Source: Thermoproteota archaeon
GTDB taxonomy: Archaea; Korarchaeota; Korarchaeia; Korarchaeales; Korarchaeaceae
Assembly (NCBI GenBank): GCA_027492205.1
Contig: JAOZFN010000005.1
Span: forward strand, 1 to 64,000
Direction: 5' to 3'
Length of the DNA: 64,000 nucleotides
The translations under genes were made by a program, and so were the position numbers. A model generated the notes under the pieces. The model had not been told where the DNA came from, did no database searches, and saw only the letters and a program-made list of their open reading frames with translations. Below, piece by piece: positions 38,732 to 48,093 of the stretch (its first letter is position 1; each line of letters starts with the position of its first letter).

Positions 38732-39227
38732 ACGCGCTACCACGAAGGGCGGCCCTGACCTCTGCCTGCGTAGTCTCCCTCACTATCCTCCCTCCCGAGG
38801 TCTTAGGGGCCAACCAGTCAAGGAACAGGGTGACATTACCCTCCATATGCTCGGGAAGGATTATCTCCAAGTGGATAGCCCCAAGCGGGCTCTCTTCCTC
38901 TCCTTCGCACAGCACAATGGAGCCAGAGAGCGCGGCCTGCTTGTGAATCAGCAGCTCCATGACGGCTCCCCGCAGAGATGACCGGAGAAGCATGCGGGCG
39001 GTGTCTAGGATTCTATTTGTCCGGAAAGAGCTGCGCAGCTTATACAGTTTGTCTAGGCCAGAGGTCTCAAATCCCATGAGCCGCGGCCAGCCCTCCCCAA
39101 GCTGATCGGGGAGTTCATCCCCTTCGCTGACGGGAACTACGTTCTTAATCGCCTTCAGTACCTTAGACGGGTTCTCTGTTCTGTTTACCCATGCCGAGAC
39201 GCGTATTCTCACCCTACCCTCACCCAT
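38712..39227 (-). CDS. UPF0201-type (COG1931) RNA-binding-like protein
   Basis: VRIRVSAWVNRTENPSKVLKAIKNVVP...SFRTNRILDTARMLL. Confidence 0.7.
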   Translation of the reverse strand: MGEGRVRIRVSAWVNRTENPSKVLKAIKNVVPVSEGDELPDQLGEGWPRLMGFETSGLDKLYKLRSSFRTNRILDTARMLLRSSLRGAVMELLIHKQAALSGSIVLCEGEEESPLGAIHLEIILPEHMEGNVTLFLDWLAPKTSGGRIVRETTQAEVRAALRGSAFTAQSS

Positions 39228-39229
39228 AC

Positions 39230-39607
39230 TCACACCTCCAGGGAGAGGCACTCCTCCACCCTCACTGGGAGGCCCAGCCTAAGGTATCCCGCGACAGGCC
39301 AGCGGACGATGGTGGCGCCAAGCTGGCTCAGTTCAGACTCCAGCCTCTCTCTGATTTTCATCCCTTCTGAATCGAAGTCAGTCAGGATCACGTATCTTTT
39401 GCCGCAGACAGCCGGGGAACCCCCCACCCTCATTTCACGCGCTAGCTCGACAACCGTGATGAAGCGACCGCGTACCCCCAGTTTTACGAGAGCCTGAACG
39501 TCTCTCTTGCCTTCGACGACTATCAGAGTCCCCACCCGAACGGACTCCTCCGAGAGCGTCTTGGCCCAGCGCTTTATCCCCTCAACATCGAGCTGCGGCT
39601 TGGTCAT
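39230..39607 (-). CDS. Toprim-domain protein (UPF0292-like)
   Basis: GTLIVVEGKRDVQALVKLGVRG...RYVILTDFDSEGMKIRERL. Confidence 0.8.
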   Translation of the reverse strand: MTKPQLDVEGIKRWAKTLSEESVRVGTLIVVEGKRDVQALVKLGVRGRFITVVELAREMRVGGSPAVCGKRYVILTDFDSEGMKIRERLESELSQLGATIVRWPVAGYLRLGLPVRVEECLSLEV

Positions 39608-39689
39608 TAGACATGTTCACCTTCCCTCTTCGTTTCCCAGGTCTTCATCGATCTCGTTCGACAGTATTGGGCACACAGATCCGTCAATA

Positions 39690-39707
39690 AACGATTATGA
39701 ACGATTA
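39690..39707. repeat. Direct repeat AACGATTA x2 with 10-bp period in a divergent promoter region
   Basis: aacgattatgaacgatta read directly. Confidence 0.8.
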
Positions 39708-39732
39708 ATTAAGTTCTCGGAATGTCGACCCG

Positions 39733-40893
39733 ATGCGCTGGTCGATAAATTCGACGTTCGTCGTTGCCGTCTGGTCGTTGGCCCTACTGTTAGTGCTGCC
39801 GCTTAAGACGCTACCAGTCAGTTGCGAGCCGACACCAGAGGAGCCTCCGTATTTGATTGAGTTCAAGGCCTATGTTGATGTCTCGAGCGATGACGCCTCC
39901 AGGGTCACCATATCGGGCACGCTCTTCAATCCGGCAGGCTCCAGAACGGCCGTCAAAGCGGTCTCTATCCCACTTGGGCCGGCCGAACTGATAAAACTGG
40001 ATCCGTCGAGCGTTTCGACGTCCGAGGGAGCGCGGGTCGAGATCCTCGATGGACAGGACGCCACGTCTCTCGTCGTAGTCCTTCCCTCTCCGGTACCCCC
40101 GGGCGAGAAGGGAGCCTTTCAGGTATCCTACGTCGTCCTGCCCGGCGGCTATGTCAAGCCCTGGATGCCCATCGGCGGCAACTCTACGGCCGGAGGTTAC
40201 AGAATGTTCAACTTCAACCTATACAACCCCAATTTGACCATGGTCCAGGGCATCACCGACGTGCAGGTCACAGTCCTCCTTCCCAGGGATGCCCTGCTCA
40301 CCCAGCTCAGCCCGCTCATGAACCTTTTCTATCCCAACAAGCCGGTGATCGAGGCGAATCTGGTTACCAGAAGGACGCAGGTCAGCTGGACAAATCTTAC
40401 GGTGGCGCCCGGCGAGGGCAGGCTCTTTATCGTTACCTATTCCCTGCTGGGAACCCCCAGCCCGCCGCCTCAGTCCCAGCAGAGTCCCCCAGGGAATACC
40501 ACGTCGGGCCAGGTAGCCCCCATGAGTATGGTCGTCCTGGTGGGGTCCAACGGCCTCGCAGCCCTGACCTCGGCCGCGCTCACTTACCTGCTGCTCAGGC
40601 GCAAATTGACGCAGCCCAGAGAGGCCCCCACGGTGAAGGAGGAGGCCCCGCCAAAGACGGTCCTCTCCCAACTCTCTCCGGAGGAGATGAAGATCCTGGA
40701 AACCGTGCAGGCGGCCGGTGGATCTGTATCCCAGCGGGATATCCCGCCCATGGTGGGCTTCTCTAAGAGCAAGGTCTCTAGAATGCTCAAGAGGCTGGAA
40801 GAACTTGGGTTGATAAATAGAACCACCCTGGGGAGGACCAAACTGATCGAACTATCTGAGACGGCCTCTCGATTGCTGAGTTCCTCGGATTAG
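39733..40893 (+). CDS. Membrane-anchored wHTH regulator: signal peptide, extracytoplasmic domain, TM, cytosolic MarR-like wHTH
   Basis: N-terminal hydrophobic signal; MVVLVGSNGLAALTSAALTYLLLRRK TM; C-terminal LSPEEMKILETVQAAGGSVSQRDIPPMVGFSKSKVSRMLKRLEELGLINR. Confidence 0.82.
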   Translation: MRWSINSTFVVAVWSLALLLVLPLKTLPVSCEPTPEEPPYLIEFKAYVDVSSDDASRVTISGTLFNPAGSRTAVKAVSIPLGPAELIKLDPSSVSTSEGARVEILDGQDATSLVVVLPSPVPPGEKGAFQVSYVVLPGGYVKPWMPIGGNSTAGGYRMFNFNLYNPNLTMVQGITDVQVTVLLPRDALLTQLSPLMNLFYPNKPVIEANLVTRRTQVSWTNLTVAPGEGRLFIVTYSLLGTPSPPPQSQQSPPGNTTSGQVAPMSMVVLVGSNGLAALTSAALTYLLLRRKLTQPREAPTVKEEAPPKTVLSQLSPEEMKILETVQAAGGSVSQRDIPPMVGFSKSKVSRMLKRLEELGLINRTTLGRTKLIELSETASRLLSSSD

Positions 40894-40908
40894 GTCCCGG
40901 GTAAGAGG

Positions 40909-40997
40909 TGGTGCGGGGGGTGGGATTTGAACCCACGCGGGCCTACGCCCAGCGGATCTTGAGTCCGCCGCCTTGGACCAGGCTCGGCCACCCCCGC
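40909..40997 (-). tRNA. tRNA-Leu (CAA), long variable arm, CCA encoded
   Basis: Reverse complement GCGGGGGTGGCCGAGCCTGGTCCAAGGC...GCGGA-CTCAAGA-TCCGC...GTGGGTTCAAATCCCAC. Confidence 0.94.
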
Positions 40998-41025
40998 CCG
41001 TGTGTGCTGATAGTGAGAGGACCTC

Positions 41026-41853
41026 CTATTTGACGTTTTTGCGGGCCGACCACCTCCCGGCTCTCTCGACTATCCTCCCGTAGAACCCCTCTGGTTCCGG
41101 ATACGTCCTAGCAAATCTCGGCCCATCCCCGACGAGCCTGATCCTCGCCTCCCTCTGTAGTGGGACTTCAACTTGGCCGTCTATGATTCCGACGAGGTCC
41201 CTGTTGGACTCCACCCTCACCTCGATGTTCATGGGTGCAACGAAGGAGGTGACCGGCACTATCATGCTTGGCGGCCAGGCTGCCAGCGGGGCGGCCACCA
41301 GGGCGTCGACCCTGGGGTCGACTAGCGGTCCGCCAGCAGACAGCGAGTAAGCCATCGACCCCAGCGGGGTCGCGAATATCAAGCCATCCGCAATGAACGA
41401 GTTCACAAACGCCCCACCAACGTACACCGAGAGCTTGCTTGCCTTCCCCCTGATGCCACAGGCCAGCAGAACCTCGTTTAACGCGGGGGAAACCGGAACT
41501 CCCTCGAGCCGGACGGCTGGGTGCGTGACGACCTCATAGTCCCCCTCGACAAGCCTCCTGAGACCTTTCTGGAGGCTACCTTCATCCAACTCCATTAGGA
41601 GTCCGTACGTTCCGTCCTTGACGCCGATCAAAGGGAGGGCTCCCCTTGAGTCGTGATAGGCCTTTAGCAGGGTTCCATCACCGCCGATCGCCATGACGAT
41701 GGCGCCGGGCCTGGACTCGACCGGCGAGGGCTCTCTGAGTATCTCTACTCCGTGGTCAGAGAGGAACCTGACCGCCCTCTCGGCCAGCCTGGATGCCTCC
41801 GGGCTATCCTCCCTCACGTACAGGTGAACCCTCTCTATCGGGTGAGCTCTCAT
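41026..41853 (-). CDS. nadK: NAD kinase
   Basis: AIVMAIGGDGTLLKAYHDSRGALPLIGVKDGTYGLL. Confidence 0.9.
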   Translation of the reverse strand: MRAHPIERVHLYVREDSPEASRLAERAVRFLSDHGVEILREPSPVESRPGAIVMAIGGDGTLLKAYHDSRGALPLIGVKDGTYGLLMELDEGSLQKGLRRLVEGDYEVVTHPAVRLEGVPVSPALNEVLLACGIRGKASKLSVYVGGAFVNSFIADGLIFATPLGSMAYSLSAGGPLVDPRVDALVAAPLAAWPPSMIVPVTSFVAPMNIEVRVESNRDLVGIIDGQVEVPLQREARIRLVGDGPRFARTYPEPEGFYGRIVERAGRWSARKNVK

Positions 41854-41904
41854 GAGGCTCGCGATCCCTGGCTTCAGCCAAGTTATTAGGCTGAGGCCCT
41901 CACC

Positions 41905-42480
41905 TTGCAGAAGGTGGGACTCCTACCCACGCTGTCGGCCGAGACGTCAAATCTGCTGATTAGTCTCTCAGAGATCCGAGTGAAGGTGATTAAGACTGTA
42001 GAGGGCCTTCCTGAGGAGTTCCCATGGCCGCTGAAGAAGGGCATGGAGATCGACGTCCCCGCGTGGCTGGCCGACACTCTAACATCGCTGGGAGTCGCAG
42101 AATATGCGGACCCCTTGGACCTCAAGTCATTCGAAACCCTTCTCAGTAAGGAGCTGGTGACCTCCCGCCTCACGAGACTCCCGCCGGCTACGTTCACATG
42201 GTTCCTGCGAGAGAGAAAGAAGATCGAGGTCGAGGCAGGCGATCCGCTCGCCGCGCGAAGGCTCTACATAACCGGGCGGGACCTGATCAAGAAGAGACTG
42301 TCTAAGGCCCTCAGATACGCTGTTCTGGCAACCGAATCTGAGGTCGTCGAAAAGAGGCTTGTAGAGAGGCTAACTCCACCTGAACGAGTTGTCTACGCTC
42401 AGATCAGGCTTATAATCGGTAGGTGGATAAGCTTACTCTTGGGCGAGAAGGGGGAGGATGGGGGAGACCGCGGAGTTTGA
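41905..42480 (+). CDS. GINS complex subunit (Gins23-like), upstream of MCM
   Basis: Divergent GINS-like pattern; overlaps the mcm start as in many Crenarchaeota. Confidence 0.6.
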   Translation: MQKVGLLPTLSAETSNLLISLSEIRVKVIKTVEGLPEEFPWPLKKGMEIDVPAWLADTLTSLGVAEYADPLDLKSFETLLSKELVTSRLTRLPPATFTWFLRERKKIEVEAGDPLAARRLYITGRDLIKKRLSKALRYAVLATESEVVEKRLVERLTPPERVVYAQIRLIIGRWISLLLGEKGEDGGDRGV

Positions 42481-45400
42481 CGGGGACCTGGTCGCCGTCT
42501 ACGAGGATTTCATCGTCACGTTCGTTGACGAGGCCGGGGAGAGGAAGTATCTTAACAAGATACCGGAGATGGTGGAGTCTCGAAAGAGATCCCTGAGGGT
42601 GGACTACCAAGACCTCTTCTCCCACCTCCCCTCCAGGGAAATTGCGAAGGATCTGCTGGTGAACCCACAGCGTCACCTCGAGGCCGCCTCCCTGGCCTTG
42701 GCTAGATTAGTAAGGAGGTACGGCGACATCTCCGGGGAGGAGTTAGAGCTTTACGCTTCCGGTAAGTTCCACGTCAGGTTCTACAACCTACCCACGACGG
42801 CGTCCATAAGAGACCTCCCATCCTACTCCCTCGGAAGGTTTGTCCAACTCTCCGGAATAGTCATCCGCGTCTCCGACGTATTCGACAAGCCAGTGAAGAT
42901 CGCCTACGTGTGCCGGAACCCAGACTGCCCGGACTACGGAGTTCCGCTCCTTTTAGATCCCATGGAACCCAAACCAAAGACCTGCCCGACCTGCGGGAAA
43001 GCCACACTAAAGAGGGACTTGGAGAAGACCGAGCTGGTCAGCTGGCAGGTTATTCGGGTTCAGGAGCGGCCTGAGGACCTCCCGCCTGGAGCCATGCCTA
43101 AGCACGTAGATGCCATCCTAACCGACGACCTCGTCGACGAGGTCAAGCCGGGCGACCGGGTGACTCTCACCGCCATAATCAACCTTCGTCCGGCGCGTCG
43201 GCAAGAAGACTCCGGTTACGGCATCCTGTTCAAGAGGTACCTCGTCGTGAACGATGTGGAGGTTCCGACAAGGACGTACGAGAAGATCGAGATAACACCG
43301 GAGGACGAGAGAGCGATATTGGAGTTAGCGCGTGACTCCAAGCTCGAGGAGAAGATCGTCGACTCGATAGCTCCTTCGATCTACGGCCACAGGATCAAGA
43401 AGAAGGCGATAGCCCTGGCCCTCTTCGGAGGGAACCCGGTAGTCCTTCCGGATGGGACCCGAATAAGGGGCGAGATTAACCTCCTCTTCGTGGGAGATCC
43501 GGGCACGGCGAAGTGCGTGAGTAGAGACACGCTGGTGTTAACCAAAGATGGCCCGACTCGAGTGGACTCGCTCATAGACGAGTCTACGGCGTTTGATGCC
43601 CCAGACGGGAAGGTCAGCAGGGTCAACACGAGGGTTCTCTCCATGTCTCCGACTCTCTCCTTGGATTGGGTGGACCCCACGGCGGCCGCAAAGCGCTCTC
43701 AGAACAGCGATCTCTTGGAGGTCCGCACCAAGACCGGCCTGCGGATTAAGGTGACAAAGAACCACCCGTTTCTTGTCCTAGACACCGACGGCTACGTTAA
43801 GTACCTCCCGGCGTCTGAGCTGAGGCCGGGTAGCTTTGTAGCCATCGTGGGCAGCTTTCAGCCGCCGAACGTTCATCCTCCCGTCACCCACTGGATCCAG
43901 ATCACACCTTCCCTCATGGAACTCCTCGGAATCTTGCTCACCAGGGCGAGGATCCTCGACGCCGGTCGAGGGAGAGAATACCATCTTCTACTGCCACCAA
44001 GCGCCGCGCAGAGATTTGCCGAGCTGGCCAAAGAAGTCGGAGTCGTAAGGTTGGAGGAGCACGGAAGGCTCTGTCACGTGAGGCTCCGCGTGAAGAAGAG
44101 GCTGGCAGCTGATCTCTCGAGACTGATACCCACACTTGACGGCCACCCGAGCACCCGCGAAATCCCATTTTGGATCGTCTCAGCCGAAGTTTCTCACCTA
44201 GTAGCCTTCCTGAAGGGATATCTCAGGGCAGAGTCGTCCTACCTAAAGAAGACTCGTTGTCTGGCAATCGTGGCCCGCAATCCGAAGATCATGCATCAGC
44301 TCCGCCTGATCCTCTCCAGGCTGGGCGTGACACACCCCAGGATTCAGCCCTCCAAGTCGGGCCATCGACTCCTCTTGTCGGCCTCTCAGATCTCCGTCCT
44401 CAACCAAAACGTTGATCTATCCGAGATCCTGCCAGCGGAGGCGTTAATCAAGCGAGACACAGGTGGTTCCGATCTAAGCGACAAGATCCCGCACGTAGGG
44501 AAGATCCTCCACCGGATAAGGCGATCACTCGGCGTCTCCCGGGAAAAGCTGGGAATTCCGATCTCCACGCTCATACGGTACGAGAGGGGTCTCGCCCACA
44601 TCCCCAGGTCTCGCCTCAGGAAGGTCTTGCTGGAGCTCGAGAGGGCCGCGGGGGACCTCCTCAGGTCATACCCAACAGGACGGGAGATCAGGCGTGAGCT
44701 GGCCTACCTCAACATGCTAGTTGAGTCTGACGTGGCCTGGGATGAGGTGGAGTCCGTCAGGACGGTCCACGGGGACGGCTGGGTGTACGACGTGGAGGTT
44801 CCCTACAACAGGAACTTCGTAGCGAACGGCTTCATCGTACACAACAGCCAGCTGCTCAAGTACACTGCTCAGATAGCGCCGAGAGGACTCTACACTACGG
44901 GCAAGGGGGCAACGGCCGCAGGGTTGACCGCTGCGGTCGTCCGCGACGCGGCGACGGGCGGATGGACGCTGGAGGCGGGCGCACTGGTTCTGGCGGACAG
45001 GGGGGTCGCCTGCATAGACGAGTTCGACAAGATGAACGAGAATGACAGGAGGGCGATCCACGAAGCCATGGAGCAGCAGACGATATCCATAGCGAAGGCG
45101 GGGATAGTGGCAACGCTGAATGCCAGAACGACCATAATCGCGGCCGCCAACCCGAAGTATGGTAGGTACGATCCTTTGAGGAGCCCTGCCGAGAACATAA
45201 ACCTCCCGCCCACGATCCTCTCGAGGTTTGACCTGATCTACTTGATCAAGGACGTGCCGGAGGAGGACTACGACGCCGGGGTTGCGGACCACATTCTGAA
45301 GGCTAGAATGGGCGTAAACCCGGACGTGGAGCCCGCCATCCCACCAGACCTCCTGAAGAAGTACGTAGCGTACGCCCGCCAAAGAATAAGGCCCCAGATG

Positions 45401-45916
45401 ACTGAGGAAGCCTCTAGGGTGATCAGGGAATTCTACCTGAGCATGAGGAGAGAGGTCGGAAAGCTGGCGGGTGAGATGGAGGGGCCGCTCCCAATTCCGC
45501 TCACCGCCAGGCAGCTGGAGGCCCTGATAAGGCTGGCCGAGGCCAGGGCGAGGATGTTCCTTCGATCCTACGTCACGGAGGAGGACGCCCTGACGGCGGT
45601 CGAGCTCATGAGGGAGATGCTCTACGACGTCGGCCTCGATCGGACCACCGGGATGCCAGACATGACGGGCGTCGTTGGGGCGTACATGTCGGCCACTAGG
45701 AGGCGGGAGGAGCTGATGAAGCTCCTGAACGAGATGGCGACAAAGGCGGACTCGAGGATGGTCTCGGAGGAGGAATTCATCAGGGAAGCGATGGAGGTCC
45801 TCCAGATCGAGGAGAGAATTGTGAGGAACGAGATCCGCGTCCTCAGGGAGAACGGGCTCATATACTCCCCAAGGCCTGGATTCCTGAAGCCCGCGTCGGG
45901 CTCCACGGCGCTATAG
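42458..45916 (+). CDS. mcm: MCM replicative helicase precursor with in-frame intein
   Basis: LFVGDPGTAK|...|SQLLKYTAQIAPRGLYTTGKG; VLADRGVACIDEFDKM; ILSRFDLIYLI; zinc motif CX4C...CPTCGK. Confidence 0.97.
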   Translation: MGETAEFDGDLVAVYEDFIVTFVDEAGERKYLNKIPEMVESRKRSLRVDYQDLFSHLPSREIAKDLLVNPQRHLEAASLALARLVRRYGDISGEELELYASGKFHVRFYNLPTTASIRDLPSYSLGRFVQLSGIVIRVSDVFDKPVKIAYVCRNPDCPDYGVPLLLDPMEPKPKTCPTCGKATLKRDLEKTELVSWQVIRVQERPEDLPPGAMPKHVDAILTDDLVDEVKPGDRVTLTAIINLRPARRQEDSGYGILFKRYLVVNDVEVPTRTYEKIEITPEDERAILELARDSKLEEKIVDSIAPSIYGHRIKKKAIALALFGGNPVVLPDGTRIRGEINLLFVGDPGTAKCVSRDTLVLTKDGPTRVDSLIDESTAFDAPDGKVSRVNTRVLSMSPTLSLDWVDPTAAAKRSQNSDLLEVRTKTGLRIKVTKNHPFLVLDTDGYVKYLPASELRPGSFVAIVGSFQPPNVHPPVTHWIQITPSLMELLGILLTRARILDAGRGREYHLLLPPSAAQRFAELAKEVGVVRLEEHGRLCHVRLRVKKRLAADLSRLIPTLDGHPSTREIPFWIVSAEVSHLVAFLKGYLRAESSYLKKTRCLAIVARNPKIMHQLRLILSRLGVTHPRIQPSKSGHRLLLSASQISVLNQNVDLSEILPAEALIKRDTGGSDLSDKIPHVGKILHRIRRSLGVSREKLGIPISTLIRYERGLAHIPRSRLRKVLLELERAAGDLLRSYPTGREIRRELAYLNMLVESDVAWDEVESVRTVHGDGWVYDVEVPYNRNFVANGFIVHNSQLLKYTAQIAPRGLYTTGKGATAAGLTAAVVRDAATGGWTLEAGALVLADRGVACIDEFDKMNENDRRAIHEAMEQQTISIAKAGIVATLNARTTIIAAANPKYGRYDPLRSPAENINLPPTILSRFDLIYLIKDVPEEDYDAGVADHILKARMGVNPDVEPAIPPDLLKKYVAYARQRIRPQMTEEASRVIREFYLSMRREVGKLAGEMEGPLPIPLTARQLEALIRLAEARARMFLRSYVTEEDALTAVELMREMLYDVGLDRTTGMPDMTGVVGAYMSATRRREELMKLLNEMATKADSRMVSEEEFIREAMEVLQIEERIVRNEIRVLRENGLIYSPRPGFLKPASGSTAL
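43514..44845 (+). mobile_element. Intein (444 aa) in the MCM Walker A motif, with degenerate LAGLIDADG-type domain
   Basis: Starts CVSRDTLVLTKDG, block B TKNHPFLVL, ends VYDVEVPYNRNFVANGFIVHN|S. Confidence 0.95.
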
Positions 45917-45932
45917 AAGGAGGAGCAGCCTG

Positions 45933-48089
45933 ATGTCCGTTCGAGACCTCCTACCTCCGGAAGTCGCGGACATCCTCACCGAGTGGGGCATCTCAGAACT
46001 CTTCCCGCCGCAGGTGGAGGTGGCCCGGAGGGGACTGGTGAGGAAGGGCAACTTCGTGCTCGCATCCCCGACGGCCAGCGGCAAGACCTTGGCCGCCGAG
46101 ATCGCCGCACTGCACGACCTCTTACACGAGGGAAAATGCGTTTACGTGGTTCCCCTCAGGGCGATCGCATCTGAGAAGTACGAGTCGTTTAGGGCGCGAT
46201 ACGGGCCCCTCGGGTTCTCCGTCAGGATGTCCGTGGGAGACTACGACTCCTCGGAGGAGCCTCTGGGCAGGCACGACGTGATTATCACCACCTACGAGAA
46301 GCTAGACTCGATAATCCGCCACGATCCAGCCTGGCTCTCCGAGCTCACGACCGCGGTCTTCGACGAGATACACTTCGCCCACGACTCCGAGAGGGGGCCG
46401 ACCATTGAGATGACCGTGGCGAAGCTCATCGACTCCAACCCCAACATCAGGAGAATCGCCCTCTCGGCCACGGTCGCCAATCTGGAAGAGGTGTCTGCCT
46501 GGCTCGAGGCCGAGCCGATCTCAGTCCCCTGGAGACCGGTCCCCCTGAGGGTGGGCGCCTACTCAAGGTCGGGCGGGATCATCCTCTGGGAGGATGGGGG
46601 GGAGGAGAAGATTCCTAGGAGGACGGGGATGCCAGAAGTGGATCTCGCACTGAGGTCCGCCCGCGACGGCGGACAAGTCCTCATCTTCTACCCAACTAGG
46701 AGATCATCGGTCGCGGGCGCCTTCAAGGTTGCCAGGGCCCTGTCGGCTCACATGATTGGGTTCGACAGAGACGCCACCCGGGAGCTGGCCGAATCCATCC
46801 TGAGCCTAGAGCCGAGGACGCGCCTCCTGGAGAAGCTGGCTGAGGCATGTAGAGGGGGGGCCGCATTCCACCACGCGGGCCTTCCTTACAAGGCCAGGCG
46901 GACGGTGGAGGAAGCGTTCAGGAGGGGCGTACTGCTCGCGATAGCGGCCACCCCGACTCTCGCGGCCGGGGTAAATCTCCCCGCCAGGACGGTCGTGATA
47001 AAGAGCCACAAGAGGTACGACCGCACCAAGGGGAGGCAGGCCCCCATAACGGTCATGGAGTTTCACCAAATGGCAGGGAGGGCCGGCAGACCCGGATTCG
47101 ACGAGGTCGGCGAGGCCATAGTCGTCGCTTCAAGTCAAAAGGACGCTGAGGAGCTGCTCAGAGAGTACTCGGCGGGGAAAATCGAACCAATAGTCTCCAA
47201 GCTCGACGACCCCCACAAGTTCAGGACGCACCTTCTCTCCCTCATAGTTCTCAAGTCTCCAGCGTCGGCGAGGGATGTGTCCACGGTGTTGGAGCGCACC
47301 CTCCTCCACATTCAGGCCGGTGAGGAGGTGGTGTCTCGGCTGATACCGCCGGCCCTGGACTTTCTCGTTCGAGAGGGCTTCGTGAGGGAGGTCTCCGGTG
47401 GTAGGTTGGCGGCCACGATGTTCGGCATCAGGACCGCTCAGCTCTACGTGGACCCGGTGTCCGCCCTGATGATGGCCAAGGCGTCCGAGAGACTGTTGTC
47501 CGTGGACGAGAGAGTGAGGGACGCGTCGGCGCTCCACCTGATAGGTCTCCTCCCAGACATGTACAAGGCGCCCGTCAGATCCAGGGAGCCCCCTGAGGTT
47601 GAGGAACTTTTGGAGGAAATTGAACCGCTGATACCACCGGAGGAACTCCCGCTTGAGGTTACCTTCAGCTGGTTCTCGGCCGTGAAGATGGCCGCCGTGC
47701 TCAGGGCATGGATCGAGGAAGCGCCCGAGGCCCTCATCGAGGAGACATACGGCGTCGAGCCGGGAGACCTGAGGAGCTACGTGGAGGTTGCGACCTGGCT
47801 GGCGTACGCGTTTTCCGAGATAGCCAGGCTGTTTGGTAGGCCGAAGGAGGCCGCATATTTGAGGAACCTATCCGCGAGGCTGGAGGCTGGGGTGAAGCAG
47901 GAGATACTCCACCTGACCAGGATTCCGGGCGTCGGCAGGAGGAGGGCGAGGCTCCTGTACTCGGCTGGGTTCAAGACGCTAGAGGACCTGGCAAAGGCGA
48001 GCCCGAAGGCACTCCAGGCCATCCCCGGTATAGGCCCCAAGCTGGCCGAGAATATCATAAGGGAGGCAGCCGCCCTCCTGCCGAGGTGA
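45933..48089 (+). CDS. Hel308-type Ski2-like DNA helicase
   Basis: LASPTASGKTLAAEIA...VFDEIHFAHD...ATPTLAAGVNLPARTVVI; C-terminal HhH IPGVGRRRARLLYSAG. Confidence 0.9.
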   Translation: MSVRDLLPPEVADILTEWGISELFPPQVEVARRGLVRKGNFVLASPTASGKTLAAEIAALHDLLHEGKCVYVVPLRAIASEKYESFRARYGPLGFSVRMSVGDYDSSEEPLGRHDVIITTYEKLDSIIRHDPAWLSELTTAVFDEIHFAHDSERGPTIEMTVAKLIDSNPNIRRIALSATVANLEEVSAWLEAEPISVPWRPVPLRVGAYSRSGGIILWEDGGEEKIPRRTGMPEVDLALRSARDGGQVLIFYPTRRSSVAGAFKVARALSAHMIGFDRDATRELAESILSLEPRTRLLEKLAEACRGGAAFHHAGLPYKARRTVEEAFRRGVLLAIAATPTLAAGVNLPARTVVIKSHKRYDRTKGRQAPITVMEFHQMAGRAGRPGFDEVGEAIVVASSQKDAEELLREYSAGKIEPIVSKLDDPHKFRTHLLSLIVLKSPASARDVSTVLERTLLHIQAGEEVVSRLIPPALDFLVREGFVREVSGGRLAATMFGIRTAQLYVDPVSALMMAKASERLLSVDERVRDASALHLIGLLPDMYKAPVRSREPPEVEELLEEIEPLIPPEELPLEVTFSWFSAVKMAAVLRAWIEEAPEALIEETYGVEPGDLRSYVEVATWLAYAFSEIARLFGRPKEAAYLRNLSARLEAGVKQEILHLTRIPGVGRRRARLLYSAGFKTLEDLAKASPKALQAIPGIGPKLAENIIREAAALLPR

Positions 48090-48093
48090 CGCC

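Noticed and set aside
44717-45382. 221-aa minus-strand ORF
   Set aside because: Antisense to the conserved MCM core; no recognisable motif.
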